Below, one piece after another: positions 1 through 7,552 of a stretch of DNA of 64,000 nt (position 1 is its first letter; each line of letters starts with the position of its first letter). Position numbers and translations under genes: made by a program. The notes under the pieces are model-generated. The model was not told the origin of the DNA, ran no database searches, and saw only the letters and a program-made list of their open reading frames with translations. Source of the DNA: a virus; IMG/VR virus record IMGVR_UViG_3300033551_000003, positions 1 to 64,000 of that record. One strand, given 5' to 3'.

Positions 1-95
1 AACCGGTTGGACGGGGCTGGTCCCGGCATGAAGCTGTGGATTTCCCGCCGAGGCGGTGTGACGTAGCCAACGTTGCGGCGGGGTACGCTAGCCAT
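1..95 (-). CDS. Partial ORF at left edge, unknown function
   Basis: The ATG lies at 95 on the minus strand and overlaps the TAA of the upstream gene (TAATG), with GAGGAG as ribosome-binding site. Only 31 residues are in the window (start MASVPRRNVGY, rich in Pro and Arg) and the frame is open to the edge. The position downstream of an ADP-ribosyltransferase polyprotein would suit a virion or head gene, but nothing in the visible residues identifies a family. Confidence 0.5.
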   Translation of the reverse strand, partial: MASVPRRNVGYVTPPRREIHSFMPGPAPSNR

Positions 96-283
96 TATTT
101 TCCGCTCCTCTTACGCTTGAGCGCAGCGACTAGCTGCTTCTCAACCTTCTTCACCCGCGCCCGCAGGTCGTTGAGGGTATCCTCGGGATCCGCCTCTGGC
201 TCCATAGGCTTATCGCGCACGCGCACGACCTCGAAGCCGGTGCGCAGCAGCATGGGCAGGTTAACCTTGGGAGTCCTAGGCAT
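95..283 (-). CDS. Small charged protein with C-terminal helix
   Basis: A 62-residue ORF whose first half is basic/proline containing and whose second half (about residues 32-58) is a heptad-like amphipathic helix ending KRKRSGK. It begins 3 bp after the stop of the ADP-ribosyltransferase gene and ends overlapping the next start, so it belongs to the leftward operon. No family recognised. Confidence 0.55.
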   Translation of the reverse strand: MPRTPKVNLPMLLRTGFEVVRVRDKPMEPEADPEDTLNDLRARVKKVEKQLVAALKRKRSGK

Positions 284-285
284 GT

Positions 286-2805
286 CTATTTATCCTTTAC
301 GACCGTGGTCTTGATAACGGTCACACTTCCTTCCAGCTTGAAGTTGGGATCGCGAAGCTGTCCGTAGGTACTGTACTGACTTGATGCCTTCTTGGGTACG
401 TTAGTGATACTATCTACACGCAATTTAGTACCCCGTGGTAAAATCCACTCCCCTTCAATAATGTCTTGTATTTCCTCCTCGTCCTCAAGTAGCTCTGGGT
501 CCGTAACAGCTACGGCCCGCACACCCGGAGTGCCCTTCGGTGCAGTCACCTCCAACAGAACCCCCCTGGTCGAGCGTTGGGTTAGTTCCGCAATAGGCAT
601 AACATCTATATCAGCATTTGTTCGCAAGGCGTAGCTAACAGCTACACCTTCGTCGTCACTAGTACTAGCCGATTTGCTTAATTCAAATATTTCACCAGGC
701 TTTGCGCTAGCAACCTGTTCTGCATAGTCCCCAAATACCCCACGGTACAACTTACTGTCCTCTGGTAGAGCAAAGTTACGAACAATCTCTTCTAGCTGGT
801 CCTCGTTGATACGGTCTCTACGGGATTCCGGATCCCAGGTTGTAACTGCCTGTATTGCTGTAACTGGAACCTGACCCCAAACTCCACCCCCATCCTTAGC
901 TCGGGGGTCCGTGAAGACATTTAGATTAAATTTAACACTGTCCTTCTCGTCGTAGACACGATCCAACTGGGCATTTAGGCGCGCGTTGGCTTCATACTCT
1001 GGTGTGCCTGGCATCCAAGCGCCTCTTGCAGGTTTGGCTTGCCACAAACGTCTCGACTCATCCATTAATCGTGCTTCCTCCAACTCCAAATCTTTCAGTT
1101 TGGCCCGTAACTCTCCTTCGGTTAACCCACCACCCGAGCTAGTCCACTGACCGCTATCGTCCCGGGGCTGGTCGGGATCATAACCGGCCTTCTCTACAGG
1201 CTCGTCCTCGTCGCCCATCTCTTCGAGCAGGCGCTGTATCCTTAGCAACACCTCCAGGACCGGGTCGTCCTCCTCAACAGGCCCACCCCCGTTGTGGGCC
1301 TTCTTTATGGGTTGCTTGCGTAGGTTGACCAAGGCATCAACACTCCGCTTCAGTAGCTTCTTGGCGTCTGCCTTCGTGACGGCCGCCACCACGCCTATGT
1401 TGTTAATCACCTCGTCAATATACTGATTAGTGATATTCTCAGTACCACCCAGATTACCTGAGGCCTGGTCCACAATGGCAGCAATACCTTTTGAGATAGC
1501 ATCCTTGACCTTCTGGGACTTAGCAATGCTACTCAAGACGTTAACAACATCGTCAGTCCGGGACCAGTCCTTGTACTGGTTGGGTGCGCTACCCCCAGAC
1601 ACTCGTGGGACGCTGCTCCCACTGCTAGCACCACCCCCACCCCCAGACTCCGACCACTGGCCGTCCTCGCCACGGGGTTGGTTGGGGTCGAAGCCTGCTT
1701 TGATAACCTGTATCTGATTGCTGCTGTTAAATTTAGGCAGTGGGTTGGGCGTTGTGGGGATCTTAGCCCGCACAATGAATTCATGAAGGGTGTATTCCTT
1801 AAGCGTACCCTTCGCATCTATAGCTACAGTACGCTTGCGAGGGATGTACTTAACTGGTTCCAGGATTGTATTACGGGGTAGGATAATCTCGCTCTCCTCA
1901 CTGGGCTCCACTTTACCCGACACTGCCACCGAAGGGACAGAGTACTTGCCACCACGCGGTACCATAATCTTCAGCAGTATACCGTCCCTAACCTCGTCCG
2001 GGGCCTGCTTCATAACTCCACCAGTAGCAAAATCCACCGCCACGTCCTTATCCAGTGACGCAGACATGTAGCTACGGTCGAGTATTTGCGCAGAGTTCTT
2101 AATATGATCCAGCATATCCAAGTCAACACCCCGGAACAGCAGCATTGGCTTGTCAGTTGTTACGAACGACTTATCAATCGCCTTCACCATGCCGTCCTTA
2201 CCTAAGGAACTGGACACCCCGTACCTAAGGTAGTCGTTCACCGAGTCCGACCCTGCTATAGCATAGTCAGCTAGCTCCCCACGCTCTAGCGGGTCGAACC
2301 TAAGCATCTTGGACCGGTACTCACTAGCCGCGTCCAGGAAGTCCCGGGCATTGGGTATCTCACGCAATAGAGCAATATCCCCGGGCTTAGGACTGACCTC
2401 TGGTAGCTCGATCCTGTTCTCTGGTAGGGAGACCCACACCTTGCGCGTTGGCTCCAGATAAGTCAGGTTCTCCAACTCGTCCTTAATGTCTAAATTGAGC
2501 TTGACCTGCTGGTTCCATTCTGCCAGCATACGCTTATGCTCAGGGTCGTTAATATCCGGGATGGCCTTCATACCGGCACTTAGTTCGTCTATACGAGCAC
2601 GTATCTTGGGTTGGTCGGCAATAATCTGCCTGGCCCGGGCTAGTCCCTCGGGAGTCATGATCGTTGCGGCATCTATAGGTTTGCCAGGCTTATAGGAGCC
2701 CCCACCCCCAACGACCCACTTACCGCCTTCATCACGTGGCTGCTCGGGATTGAAGCCTGCCTTATTGATCAACCCTTCAGGGAGCTTGAGAATCCCTACT
2801 GGCAT
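286..2805 (-). CDS. Double ADP-ribosyltransferase polyprotein
   Basis: 839 residues. It contains two domains with the R-S-E pattern of ADP-ribosylating exotoxins. Domain 1 has Arg225 in LLFRGVD, the STS-like SYMSAS at 245-250 and ESE at 304-306. Domain 2 has Arg688 in KLYRGV, STS at 714-716 and EGE at 784-786. A conserved motif of type KAGFxPxQPRxxxGxW occurs three times (15-30, 369-384, 539-554), each followed by a Gly-rich linker, dividing the chain into ART1, a helical middle piece of about 170 residues and ART2. Motifs of this sort sit at domain borders in phage head proteins. I infer a virion-packaged, host-modifying enzyme comparable in role to T4 Alt, perhaps proteolytically separated. 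Catalytic residues appear intact in both domains. The start overlaps the upstream stop. Confidence 0.8.
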   Translation of the reverse strand: MPVGILKLPEGLINKAGFNPEQPRDEGGKWVVGGGGSYKPGKPIDAATIMTPEGLARARQIIADQPKIRARIDELSAGMKAIPDINDPEHKRMLAEWNQQVKLNLDIKDELENLTYLEPTRKVWVSLPENRIELPEVSPKPGDIALLREIPNARDFLDAASEYRSKMLRFDPLERGELADYAIAGSDSVNDYLRYGVSSSLGKDGMVKAIDKSFVTTDKPMLLFRGVDLDMLDHIKNSAQILDRSYMSASLDKDVAVDFATGGVMKQAPDEVRDGILLKIMVPRGGKYSVPSVAVSGKVEPSEESEIILPRNTILEPVKYIPRKRTVAIDAKGTLKEYTLHEFIVRAKIPTTPNPLPKFNSSNQIQVIKAGFDPNQPRGEDGQWSESGGGGGASSGSSVPRVSGGSAPNQYKDWSRTDDVVNVLSSIAKSQKVKDAISKGIAAIVDQASGNLGGTENITNQYIDEVINNIGVVAAVTKADAKKLLKRSVDALVNLRKQPIKKAHNGGGPVEEDDPVLEVLLRIQRLLEEMGDEDEPVEKAGYDPDQPRDDSGQWTSSGGGLTEGELRAKLKDLELEEARLMDESRRLWQAKPARGAWMPGTPEYEANARLNAQLDRVYDEKDSVKFNLNVFTDPRAKDGGGVWGQVPVTAIQAVTTWDPESRRDRINEDQLEEIVRNFALPEDSKLYRGVFGDYAEQVASAKPGEIFELSKSASTSDDEGVAVSYALRTNADIDVMPIAELTQRSTRGVLLEVTAPKGTPGVRAVAVTDPELLEDEEEIQDIIEGEWILPRGTKLRVDSITNVPKKASSQYSTYGQLRDPNFKLEGSVTVIKTTVVKDK

Positions 2806-3002
2806 GTTTGCAGCACCCGCTCATGGTCGTCGGGTAGTCTACCCGTACCACCGCACACTGGGCAAGGCTTCTGCGCACGCCCAGTACCAGCTTCGTCGTC
2901 GGCACCATCATCTATCCAGCTGGTGCCGCCGCAGCGCCAGCAGGTAGTCTCATTAGCCATACCCCATCTGCGCATTTTGCGTATCCTCTCCCCTAGCTTC
3001 AC
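2796..3002 (-). CDS. Small zinc-ribbon protein (two CxxCGG knuckles)
   Basis: 68 residues starting at a GTG that overlaps the upstream TAG; internal ATGs at residues 10 and 15 are alternatives. Two CxxCGG pairs (CWRCGG and CPVCGG) separated by about 24 residues form a probable zinc-binding pair similar to DnaJ-type knuckles. Partner unknown. It overlaps the ADP-ribosyltransferase start by 10 bp. Confidence 0.55.
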   Translation of the reverse strand: MKLGERIRKMRRWGMANETTCWRCGGTSWIDDGADDEAGTGRAQKPCPVCGGTGRLPDDHERVLQTCQ

Positions 3003-3181
3003 TAGTTGATGTCGCCGTTACCCTTGAACACTTCTGCTGCACGCACGATACTCGCAACTGCCTCCCGCAGCAAGGAGGACAGTTGCTCTACCTCACGGAC
3101 AGTTGCCGGTGAGTCTGCCTGACGGCGCGAGAGACTACGCTCCAGCTTCCAGCATTCGTCCACAATCTCTCGCAGCGTCAT
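3002..3181 (-). CDS. Small coiled-coil protein
   Basis: A 59-residue ORF (start MTLREIVDECWKLERS) below the usual length cutoff. It is almost entirely amphipathic helix. The ATG overlaps the end of the upstream membrane/coiled-coil gene and its TAG overlaps the next GTG, a translational-coupling arrangement seen throughout this operon, which supports it being real. Confidence 0.5.
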   Translation of the reverse strand: MTLREIVDECWKLERSLSRRQADSPATVREVEQLSSLLREAVASIVRAAEVFKGNGDIN

Positions 3182-3789
3182 TTCTTGCGTTCCTCCTCCA
3201 GATGGACTACCGCCGCAGCACTGTTCTGCCTTTGACGCTCACCTAGTTCTGCTCGCAGTTCTTCTAGCTTGACGACAGTTTTCTGGATGTCAGCCGCCAA
3301 CGCAGGGCTGGGCTCCTGTCCCAGCCGCTTAGCAGTATCGGCCATCTCGCGCATGTAGATCAGCTTGGCCTCGACCGCCTCGAACAATGCTACGGTCACC
3401 TTGGTCAGGTTGGAGTTGACAAGCGTATGAACCTCCTTCAGATCGCCCTTCAACCCATCAATCTTTCCAGCCAACTCTGACCTTGCAAGGACTGTCGTGT
3501 CGTTTGTTTCCTTGGCGACCTGTGCGACCTTGTCGTTCGATGCCAGCAGAAGCTCCGCAGCCTCGGAGGTCTTGTCAACCATGTCCTGCTGCTGAGCACC
3601 GAGCTTGGCGGCCGCGTCCCTTGCTTCCTTCTGACTCACTCTGAGTCGCTCGGCGACTAGGTCCTCGCGAGCACGGTCCTCCCGCTTGTCCATCCTGCGG
3701 CTGCGCTCCATGAGCAGCGGAGCGACGAACGACGTGAGCGCTGTCGGAATAGCCACGATCAGCGCCACCCACATTGCCTCGGAGATCAT
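3178..3789 (-). CDS. Membrane-anchored coiled-coil protein
   Basis: 203 residues from the ATG at 3789, chosen because it overlaps the TGA of the upstream gene; the longer reading frame would bury 84 bp in that gene. Residues 1-25 (start MISEAMWVALIVAIPTALTS) form one membrane segment, followed by a long charged coiled coil (about 30-200). This layout fits an i-spanin-like or envelope-tethered phage protein, but no second spanin component is evident, so the function is open. Confidence 0.6.
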   Translation of the reverse strand: MISEAMWVALIVAIPTALTSFVAPLLMERSRRMDKREDRAREDLVAERLRVSQKEARDAAAKLGAQQQDMVDKTSEAAELLLASNDKVAQVAKETNDTTVLARSELAGKIDGLKGDLKEVHTLVNSNLTKVTVALFEAVEAKLIYMREMADTAKRLGQEPSPALAADIQKTVVKLEELRAELGERQRQNSAAAVVHLEEERKK

Positions 3790-4598
3790 CACACGCTCCA
3801 CGATGTTGGATAGCCCCACCAGCGATAGCTTGGTGACCACTCGAAGCTGCGGTTGAGCAGCATGGCCCACCACGGCGTACGGAGGTTTAGGCCACCAGCC
3901 ACCCAGATGGGCTGCGATCTGAAGTCATATGCGCAGTTGGTTATGCGAATATTGGCATAGGTGCCAGGGCTTCCATTGACACCTATGCAGGAGCCTTCGT
4001 TGCCGAAGAACTTGCATCTGTCTACCAAGACGTTCCTGATAGCCTGCTCGGGAAGATCACACTCCATGTCAATACCATCACCGGGAGGCGTTCCACCCGT
4101 ATTGGAAAATACACAATTCGAAACCAGTAAACCCTCGACCGCAATTGCGCTCAAGCCTTGACGACGGTTGCCATCGGAGATCACGCTATCGATCACCACG
4201 TTGGTTGCCTCTTGGACGTAGAGCCCGTCCGCGAAGCAGCGTGACACATGGGTTCCGAATACCTTGATTGTATGCGCCTTGCGAATATCGATGCCGTGTC
4301 CGAATCCACCAACGTCCCACTTTGTGGACGCCAGGTGCGTGTCGCGCTCTCCTATAATCCTGCCACCGATAATGCTGACGTTATCAACGTCCCAGAGCTT
4401 GAAGATACGATAGCCGAGTTCTGCAGTAGGCAGCGCCCTGACAGTGGCGTCCGTCAGGTCCAGGGTGATGCCCGACTTGAGGGTTATGCCACTGTTGGCG
4501 TTGTCATTGGTGACGTTGACGTCATACGTCCCAGCTGGGACCTTGACAGTGTCGCCAACTCTGGCGGCGTCGATCATTGCTTGAATAGTCATGTTCAT
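3789..4598 (-). CDS. Right-handed beta-helix protein
   Basis: 269 residues. An N-terminal segment (IQAMIDAARVGDTVKVPAGTY) is the classic entry to pectate-lyase-like parallel beta-helix folds. It is followed by regularly spaced short beta rungs with Gly/Asn turns (about 35-235). Phage proteins of this fold are commonly tail spikes, depolymerases or capsid decorations. No catalytic residues could be assigned. It may act on host surface glycans, by family analogy only. Confidence 0.65.
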   Translation of the reverse strand: MNMTIQAMIDAARVGDTVKVPAGTYDVNVTNDNANSGITLKSGITLDLTDATVRALPTAELGYRIFKLWDVDNVSIIGGRIIGERDTHLASTKWDVGGFGHGIDIRKAHTIKVFGTHVSRCFADGLYVQEATNVVIDSVISDGNRRQGLSAIAVEGLLVSNCVFSNTGGTPPGDGIDMECDLPEQAIRNVLVDRCKFFGNEGSCIGVNGSPGTYANIRITNCAYDFRSQPIWVAGGLNLRTPWWAMLLNRSFEWSPSYRWWGYPTSWSV

Positions 4599-4639
4599 TC
4601 ACCCGTTGTGTTTGATCGACGCCACCAGCGCTCTGCAAA

Positions 4640-4741
4640 CTACCGCAGTTCTTCGATGGCGTAGTCAGCAGTATTCACCGTACACTTGTTGGCACCCAAC
4701 CCGAGCCCCAACAAGCTAGCGATCAGTAGGATCTTAAGCAT
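4640..4741 (-). CDS. Tiny secreted or lipoprotein-like peptide
   Basis: 33 residues (start MLKILLIASLLGLGLG) preceded by a strong AAAGGAGG site. A signal-peptide-like hydrophobic stretch is followed by GANKC, resembling a lipobox only loosely. It could be an outer-membrane spanin (Rz1-like) subunit next to the coiled-coil membrane protein, but the mature part is very short. Confidence 0.5.
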   Translation of the reverse strand: MLKILLIASLLGLGLGANKCTVNTADYAIEELR

Positions 4742-4754
4742 AAGTAGCCTCCTT

Positions 4755-4958
4755 TCACTTCGTCTTGTCGCAAATGATGCAGACACTGTAAGGTGTCGCA
4801 TCAGAGACCGGCGTGTCCTTCCGTATAGCAGGATACACCGCCCGCCATTCGTGGCCGAGCAGCCAGCACCACCTAGCGCGATCGAAGAAGGCCCTACGCG
4901 GTGGTAGTTCCTTCATATCACGCCTGTGACGCCTTATCCGCTCTTGCCACTTGTCCAT
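4755..4958 (-). CDS. Small basic protein with Cys pair
   Basis: 67 residues from ATG 4958, one base after the stop of the upstream gene; the in-frame upstream extension overlaps that gene. Rich in Arg and Trp in the first half, with a CIIC pair at the C-terminus. No family recognised. Confidence 0.5.
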   Translation of the reverse strand: MDKWQERIRRHRRDMKELPPRRAFFDRARWCWLLGHEWRAVYPAIRKDTPVSDATPYSVCIICDKTK

Positions 4959-4959
4959 G

Positions 4960-5271
4960 CTATTTAACCGGTACGACCCCGTATTCCGCTGGGTCCATCG
5001 CAACCTCCTTGATCTCGGGCGCTGCGTTGGGGCGGACCTCGATTGTGACGCCGGTCTGCGACCCAGCCTGCTGGGTAACAGCCTTGCCTCTATTCGAAAT
5101 CCAGTCCAGTGCTGCCGACCCTAGCATGGGAACTAGCACAACCAGCGTTTCGGTCACAGGACCAGCTAGCTCAACCGGCATGTAGTTCCTGGCAACCAAC
5201 CAAGCGATCGCGGACGGGAGCACAACCCGCATCACGCCCGCGATCTGGTTGGATAGGATAGTGTTGTTCAT
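4960..5271 (-). CDS. Two-helix membrane protein, holin candidate
   Basis: 103 residues with two predicted membrane segments (about 13-29 and 40-58) and a hydrophilic C-terminal tail. Size and topology match class II holins and the gene sits among other small membrane genes. No lysin gene is visible beside it, so holin is an inference. Confidence 0.5.
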   Translation of the reverse strand: MNNTILSNQIAGVMRVVLPSAIAWLVARNYMPVELAGPVTETLVVLVPMLGSAALDWISNRGKAVTQQAGSQTGVTIEVRPNAAPEIKEVAMDPAEYGVVPVK

Positions 5272-5456
5272 GCCCGAACAACCTTGAAGCCTCGTGCCAC
5301 GATGCGGTCGACGACATCGGACGCGCCGCGCGCAGTCAGTCTCTCGGTGCGGCTTCCCGATATGCCCTCAACTCCTACGTCGGCCCCGGTCAGGGCTTCG
5401 ACAACGGACTTGCGCAGCGCCACCAGTTCAGTCTCGGTAGGGGCTCCATTGCTCAT
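5268..5456 (-). CDS. Small hypothetical protein
   Basis: 62 residues (start MSNGAPTETELVALR) with a probable helix-strand-helix pattern and a conserved-looking ARGASDVVDRIVARGF ending. It overlaps both neighbours by 4 bp, indicating translational coupling. No function assigned. Confidence 0.5.
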   Translation of the reverse strand: MSNGAPTETELVALRKSVVEALTGADVGVEGISGSRTERLTARGASDVVDRIVARGFKVVRA

Positions 5457-5680
5457 TTTACACTCCTGTTGGTTGGTCTTCGCTTCTGCTTCCTTAAGTC
5501 CACGGCCGCATCCCTGAACATTCTAGCACATGACCACACCCAGTCGTAGTCAGCACCATTTGCAGCACACAGGTCACTAGCTATGCGCTCACAGTCCAAG
5601 GCCGCCGTCTCCATAGCATCATTCCAAGTCTTATCGACCAGTGATAGCGTACCGTCCAGTTTAGAGTTTACGACCTGCAT
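5453..5680 (-). CDS. Small helical protein
   Basis: 75 residues, acidic helical body with four Cys-containing or Trp-containing helices and a basic C-terminal tail (RKQKRRPTNRS). Coupled to the next gene by a 4-bp overlap. Unrecognised. Confidence 0.5.
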   Translation of the reverse strand: MQVVNSKLDGTLSLVDKTWNDAMETAALDCERIASDLCAANGADYDWVWSCARMFRDAAVDLRKQKRRPTNRSVK

Positions 5681-5688
5681 TACGTAGT

Positions 5689-6012
5689 CTAAGTCCTGAG
5701 GCTGTCCGGCACCTTCCCCCCACTCTCGGCAAGCTTGGTCATGACCTGCTTGTGAAGCCAGATGTTCATTTCCGCAGACCCGTCCAGGTCACCGCTGTAG
5801 CCTAGCTCCTTAGCGAGCTCCTTGCGGGCCGACAGGCTGCTGTCGAGCTTGAGAACCTTCATCAAGTCGACGATAGACTGCCTCCAGTTGAGATTCTCGT
5901 CTTGGTCGTCGGCTAGGTCCTTGATCTTCGCCTCAACCTCACTCCTGGTGATGGGAGTAGGTTTCGACAACGTTCCGAAGATTGCACGTACGATATCGCC
6001 TAGGATGCTCAT
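5689..6012 (-). CDS. DUF3597 family protein
   Basis: 107 residues. The stretch NWRQSIVDLMKVLKLDSSLS and the following KELAKELGYSGD...SAEMNIWLHKQVMTKLAESGG match the highly conserved core of DUF3597, a small helical family of Pseudomonadota and their phages. The N-terminus MSILGDIVRAIFG is also typical. Biochemical role is unknown for the family. Confidence 0.85.
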   Translation of the reverse strand: MSILGDIVRAIFGTLSKPTPITRSEVEAKIKDLADDQDENLNWRQSIVDLMKVLKLDSSLSARKELAKELGYSGDLDGSAEMNIWLHKQVMTKLAESGGKVPDSLRT

Positions 6013-6030
6013 CTTAGGTCCCTTATCATG

Positions 6031-6150
6031 TCATGCGAAGAACCACACGCTGACGAGAACAACCGCCGTCAAACCGACGCCCCACATCATGCCTTTGATG
6101 AAGGCAACAGTCTCGGGTGGTTCAGGGCCACTGCCATGCGGTCCTTCCAT
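6031..6150 (-). CDS. 39-residue single-pass membrane peptide
   Basis: Start MEGPHGSGPEPPETV followed by one hydrophobic segment (about 18-38) running to the C-terminus. It lies between coupled genes with conventional spacing. Too short for homology; might be a lysis regulator or envelope peptide. Confidence 0.45.
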   Translation of the reverse strand: MEGPHGSGPEPPETVAFIKGMMWGVGLTAVVLVSVWFFA

Positions 6151-6153
6151 CAC

Positions 6154-6390
6154 TCAGACTCCCTTACCCTCCTTGTAGTGCGTAGCCTCACGCACATCGG
6201 CAGCTTCACCAGCCGCTATCGCGTTCTTGATTATCTTGCGCAGTATGGCCTGCCCATCGGGGGATCTCAGTTGACGCATCGCCACGCTCTGCTCGTCGAC
6301 GAACGGGATGTCTGGCAGTAGCCGCACCAAGCCATGCGCATCACGCATCGCGGATTCGAAAGCTGCGTTGAGAAAGTGTTCGCTTGCCAT
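6154..6390 (-). CDS. Small helical protein
   Basis: 78 residues from ATG 6390 (MASEHFLNAAFESAM), two bases from the upstream stop; the longer reading frame is an artefact overlapping the upstream gene. Conserved-looking motif RSPDGQAILRKIIKNAI. No family recognised. Confidence 0.5.
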   Translation of the reverse strand: MASEHFLNAAFESAMRDAHGLVRLLPDIPFVDEQSVAMRQLRSPDGQAILRKIIKNAIAAGEAADVREATHYKEGKGV

Positions 6391-6391
6391 C

Positions 6392-6595
6392 TCACGTACC
6401 CTTGCCTTCTGCCTTTTCCTTCGCCGCAGCCTCTGCCGCCCGCCGCACATCCTCGGCGGCCTGCAAGGCGTCCTGCACGACACCGACCAGCTTGTCGTCG
6501 GGGATGTACTTGCTTGCTGGCTGACCGAATACGTGGATTTCGGCAAGCGCCGCCTTTGCGACAGCCACGGCAGCGTCGAGTTCTTTCTGGGTCAT
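6392..6595 (-). CDS. Small Ala-rich helical protein
   Basis: 67 residues with Ala/Glu/Lys-rich helices at both ends and a central DDKLVGVVQDALQAAEDV segment. Starts inside the end of the upstream membrane-protein gene by 4 bp. Unknown function. Confidence 0.5.
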   Translation of the reverse strand: MTQKELDAAVAVAKAALAEIHVFGQPASKYIPDDKLVGVVQDALQAAEDVRRAAEAAAKEKAEGKGT

Positions 6596-6894
6596 AGGAT
6601 CAGCGCTCTTCCCGCATTATGTTGGGTGGACGCGGCGACGGTCCAGGTAAGGGGCAGCACGACTCCTGATCTGCCATAAAAGCTAGGCCCGCGTAATTTT
6701 GGGCCACCTCCTGCCAGGAGGGTTATGACCGCGATAACGACCAGGAGTAGGATGACAAACCAGATGCCCTTTTCGAGCTTGTCGGGGATCTGGTAGACGA
6801 AGGTATTGAACCCGTAGAGCACGAGGTAGACGACGCCACATAGGATTATGACGCCGATCAGTAGCCACAGTACGTCAATGGCGAGAGCTAGCAT
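6592..6894 (-). CDS. Two-helix membrane protein
   Basis: 100 residues with hydrophobic segments at about 3-30 and 44-62, then a polar tail. It is the first gene of the 3-6.9 kb block and sits downstream of a non-coding gap with a short hairpin, so it may begin a transcript. A second holin/antiholin-like candidate, by topology only. Confidence 0.5.
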   Translation of the reverse strand: MLALAIDVLWLLIGVIILCGVVYLVLYGFNTFVYQIPDKLEKGIWFVILLLVVIAVITLLAGGGPKLRGPSFYGRSGVVLPLTWTVAASTQHNAGRALIL

Positions 6895-6999
6895 AGCGAA
6901 CCTCCCTTATCCCTTAAAAGGGTGTGTCTAATCGACTACTACTGGGAAACCCAGTGGCTAGCTACTACCCTCTACAGATTGCTTGCCTTAAATCACGTC
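6895..6999 (-). other. Non-coding gap with small hairpins
   Basis: About 105 bp without an ORF. It contains a near-palindrome CCCTTAAAAGGG (6915-6926) and a perfect hairpin ACTGGG-aaa-CCCAGT near 6942-6956. Neither is followed by a clear U-run on the minus strand, so this may be an operator or weak terminator rather than a strong terminator. Confidence 0.3.
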
Positions 7000-7281
7000 T
7001 TACGCTGCCAGGCCCACAGGGACCATCTTGGCGTAGCCTGCTTCCACCAGGGCGGCGATGCTTTCCAACACTTCGGAAGGGGTCATCTTACGCTTCCAGG
7101 TGAAGCGCTTCTCACGTCGCCCAACCTCGAGCAGGATCTCAAGTACAGACTGGGGTTTGTTGAAGGACAACGTACAGCCTATCAGGCCGTGGGTCCTCCA
7201 GATCTTATCCACCTTAGCTCCCCGCGTCTCAGGCACCCGGCGTAGGAACTGCCGGTCTAGTACCGGTACGTTGGCACTCAT
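7000..7281 (-). CDS. Hypothetical protein
   Basis: 93 residues with a basic helical middle and a helix-turn-like C-terminal part (TPSEVLESIAALVEAGYAKM) reminiscent of a small winged-helix. Preceded by AAAGGA. DNA binding is possible but not demonstrated. Confidence 0.5.
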   Translation of the reverse strand: MSANVPVLDRQFLRRVPETRGAKVDKIWRTHGLIGCTLSFNKPQSVLEILLEVGRREKRFTWKRKMTPSEVLESIAALVEAGYAKMVPVGLAA

Positions 7282-7348
7282 GATCTAGTCCTTTCATGAT
7301 GTGTTTCACTCTACCTGCACAACTCTCCTTTGCTGGTGGGTTGTAAAC

Positions 7349-7552
7349 CTAATCCTGAACGCCATCGTCGACCTCACCGTCCTCCAGCAACGCCTCCTTA
7401 GCAGCTGCTAGAGCAATCCTTCTAATCAACCTATGACCCAGTATCCTACCCAGGCGTGGAGGTGGTGTCATCTGGGAGGATATACCAGTATTCACCCGTA
7501 GGCGGGTTAGGCGTTTTATGACTCTCTCGACAACCTCGTCAGACGGCCTCAC
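7349..7552 (-). CDS. Small basic helical protein, paralogue of 62399 gene
   Basis: 67 residues. The pattern ERVIKRLTR ... LIRRIALAAAKEALLEDGE resembles the protein at 62399-62629 (ERIIKRIST ... LIRKIAEEVVEETGEYL), so the two appear to be diverged copies located about 55 kb apart in opposite operons. Overlaps the terminase start region by 4 bp. Function unknown. Confidence 0.55.
   Translation of the reverse strand: MRPSDEVVERVIKRLTRLRVNTGISSQMTPPPRLGRILGHRLIRRIALAAAKEALLEDGEVDDGVQD

Noticed and set aside
5955-5975. Minus-strand hammerheads in the leftward arm (isolated GTTTCGAC near 5961 and 18752)
   Set aside because: No partner CTCATCAG core, stem I or stem III around either site; both lie inside coding genes. 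I found no ribozyme in 1-41 kb.
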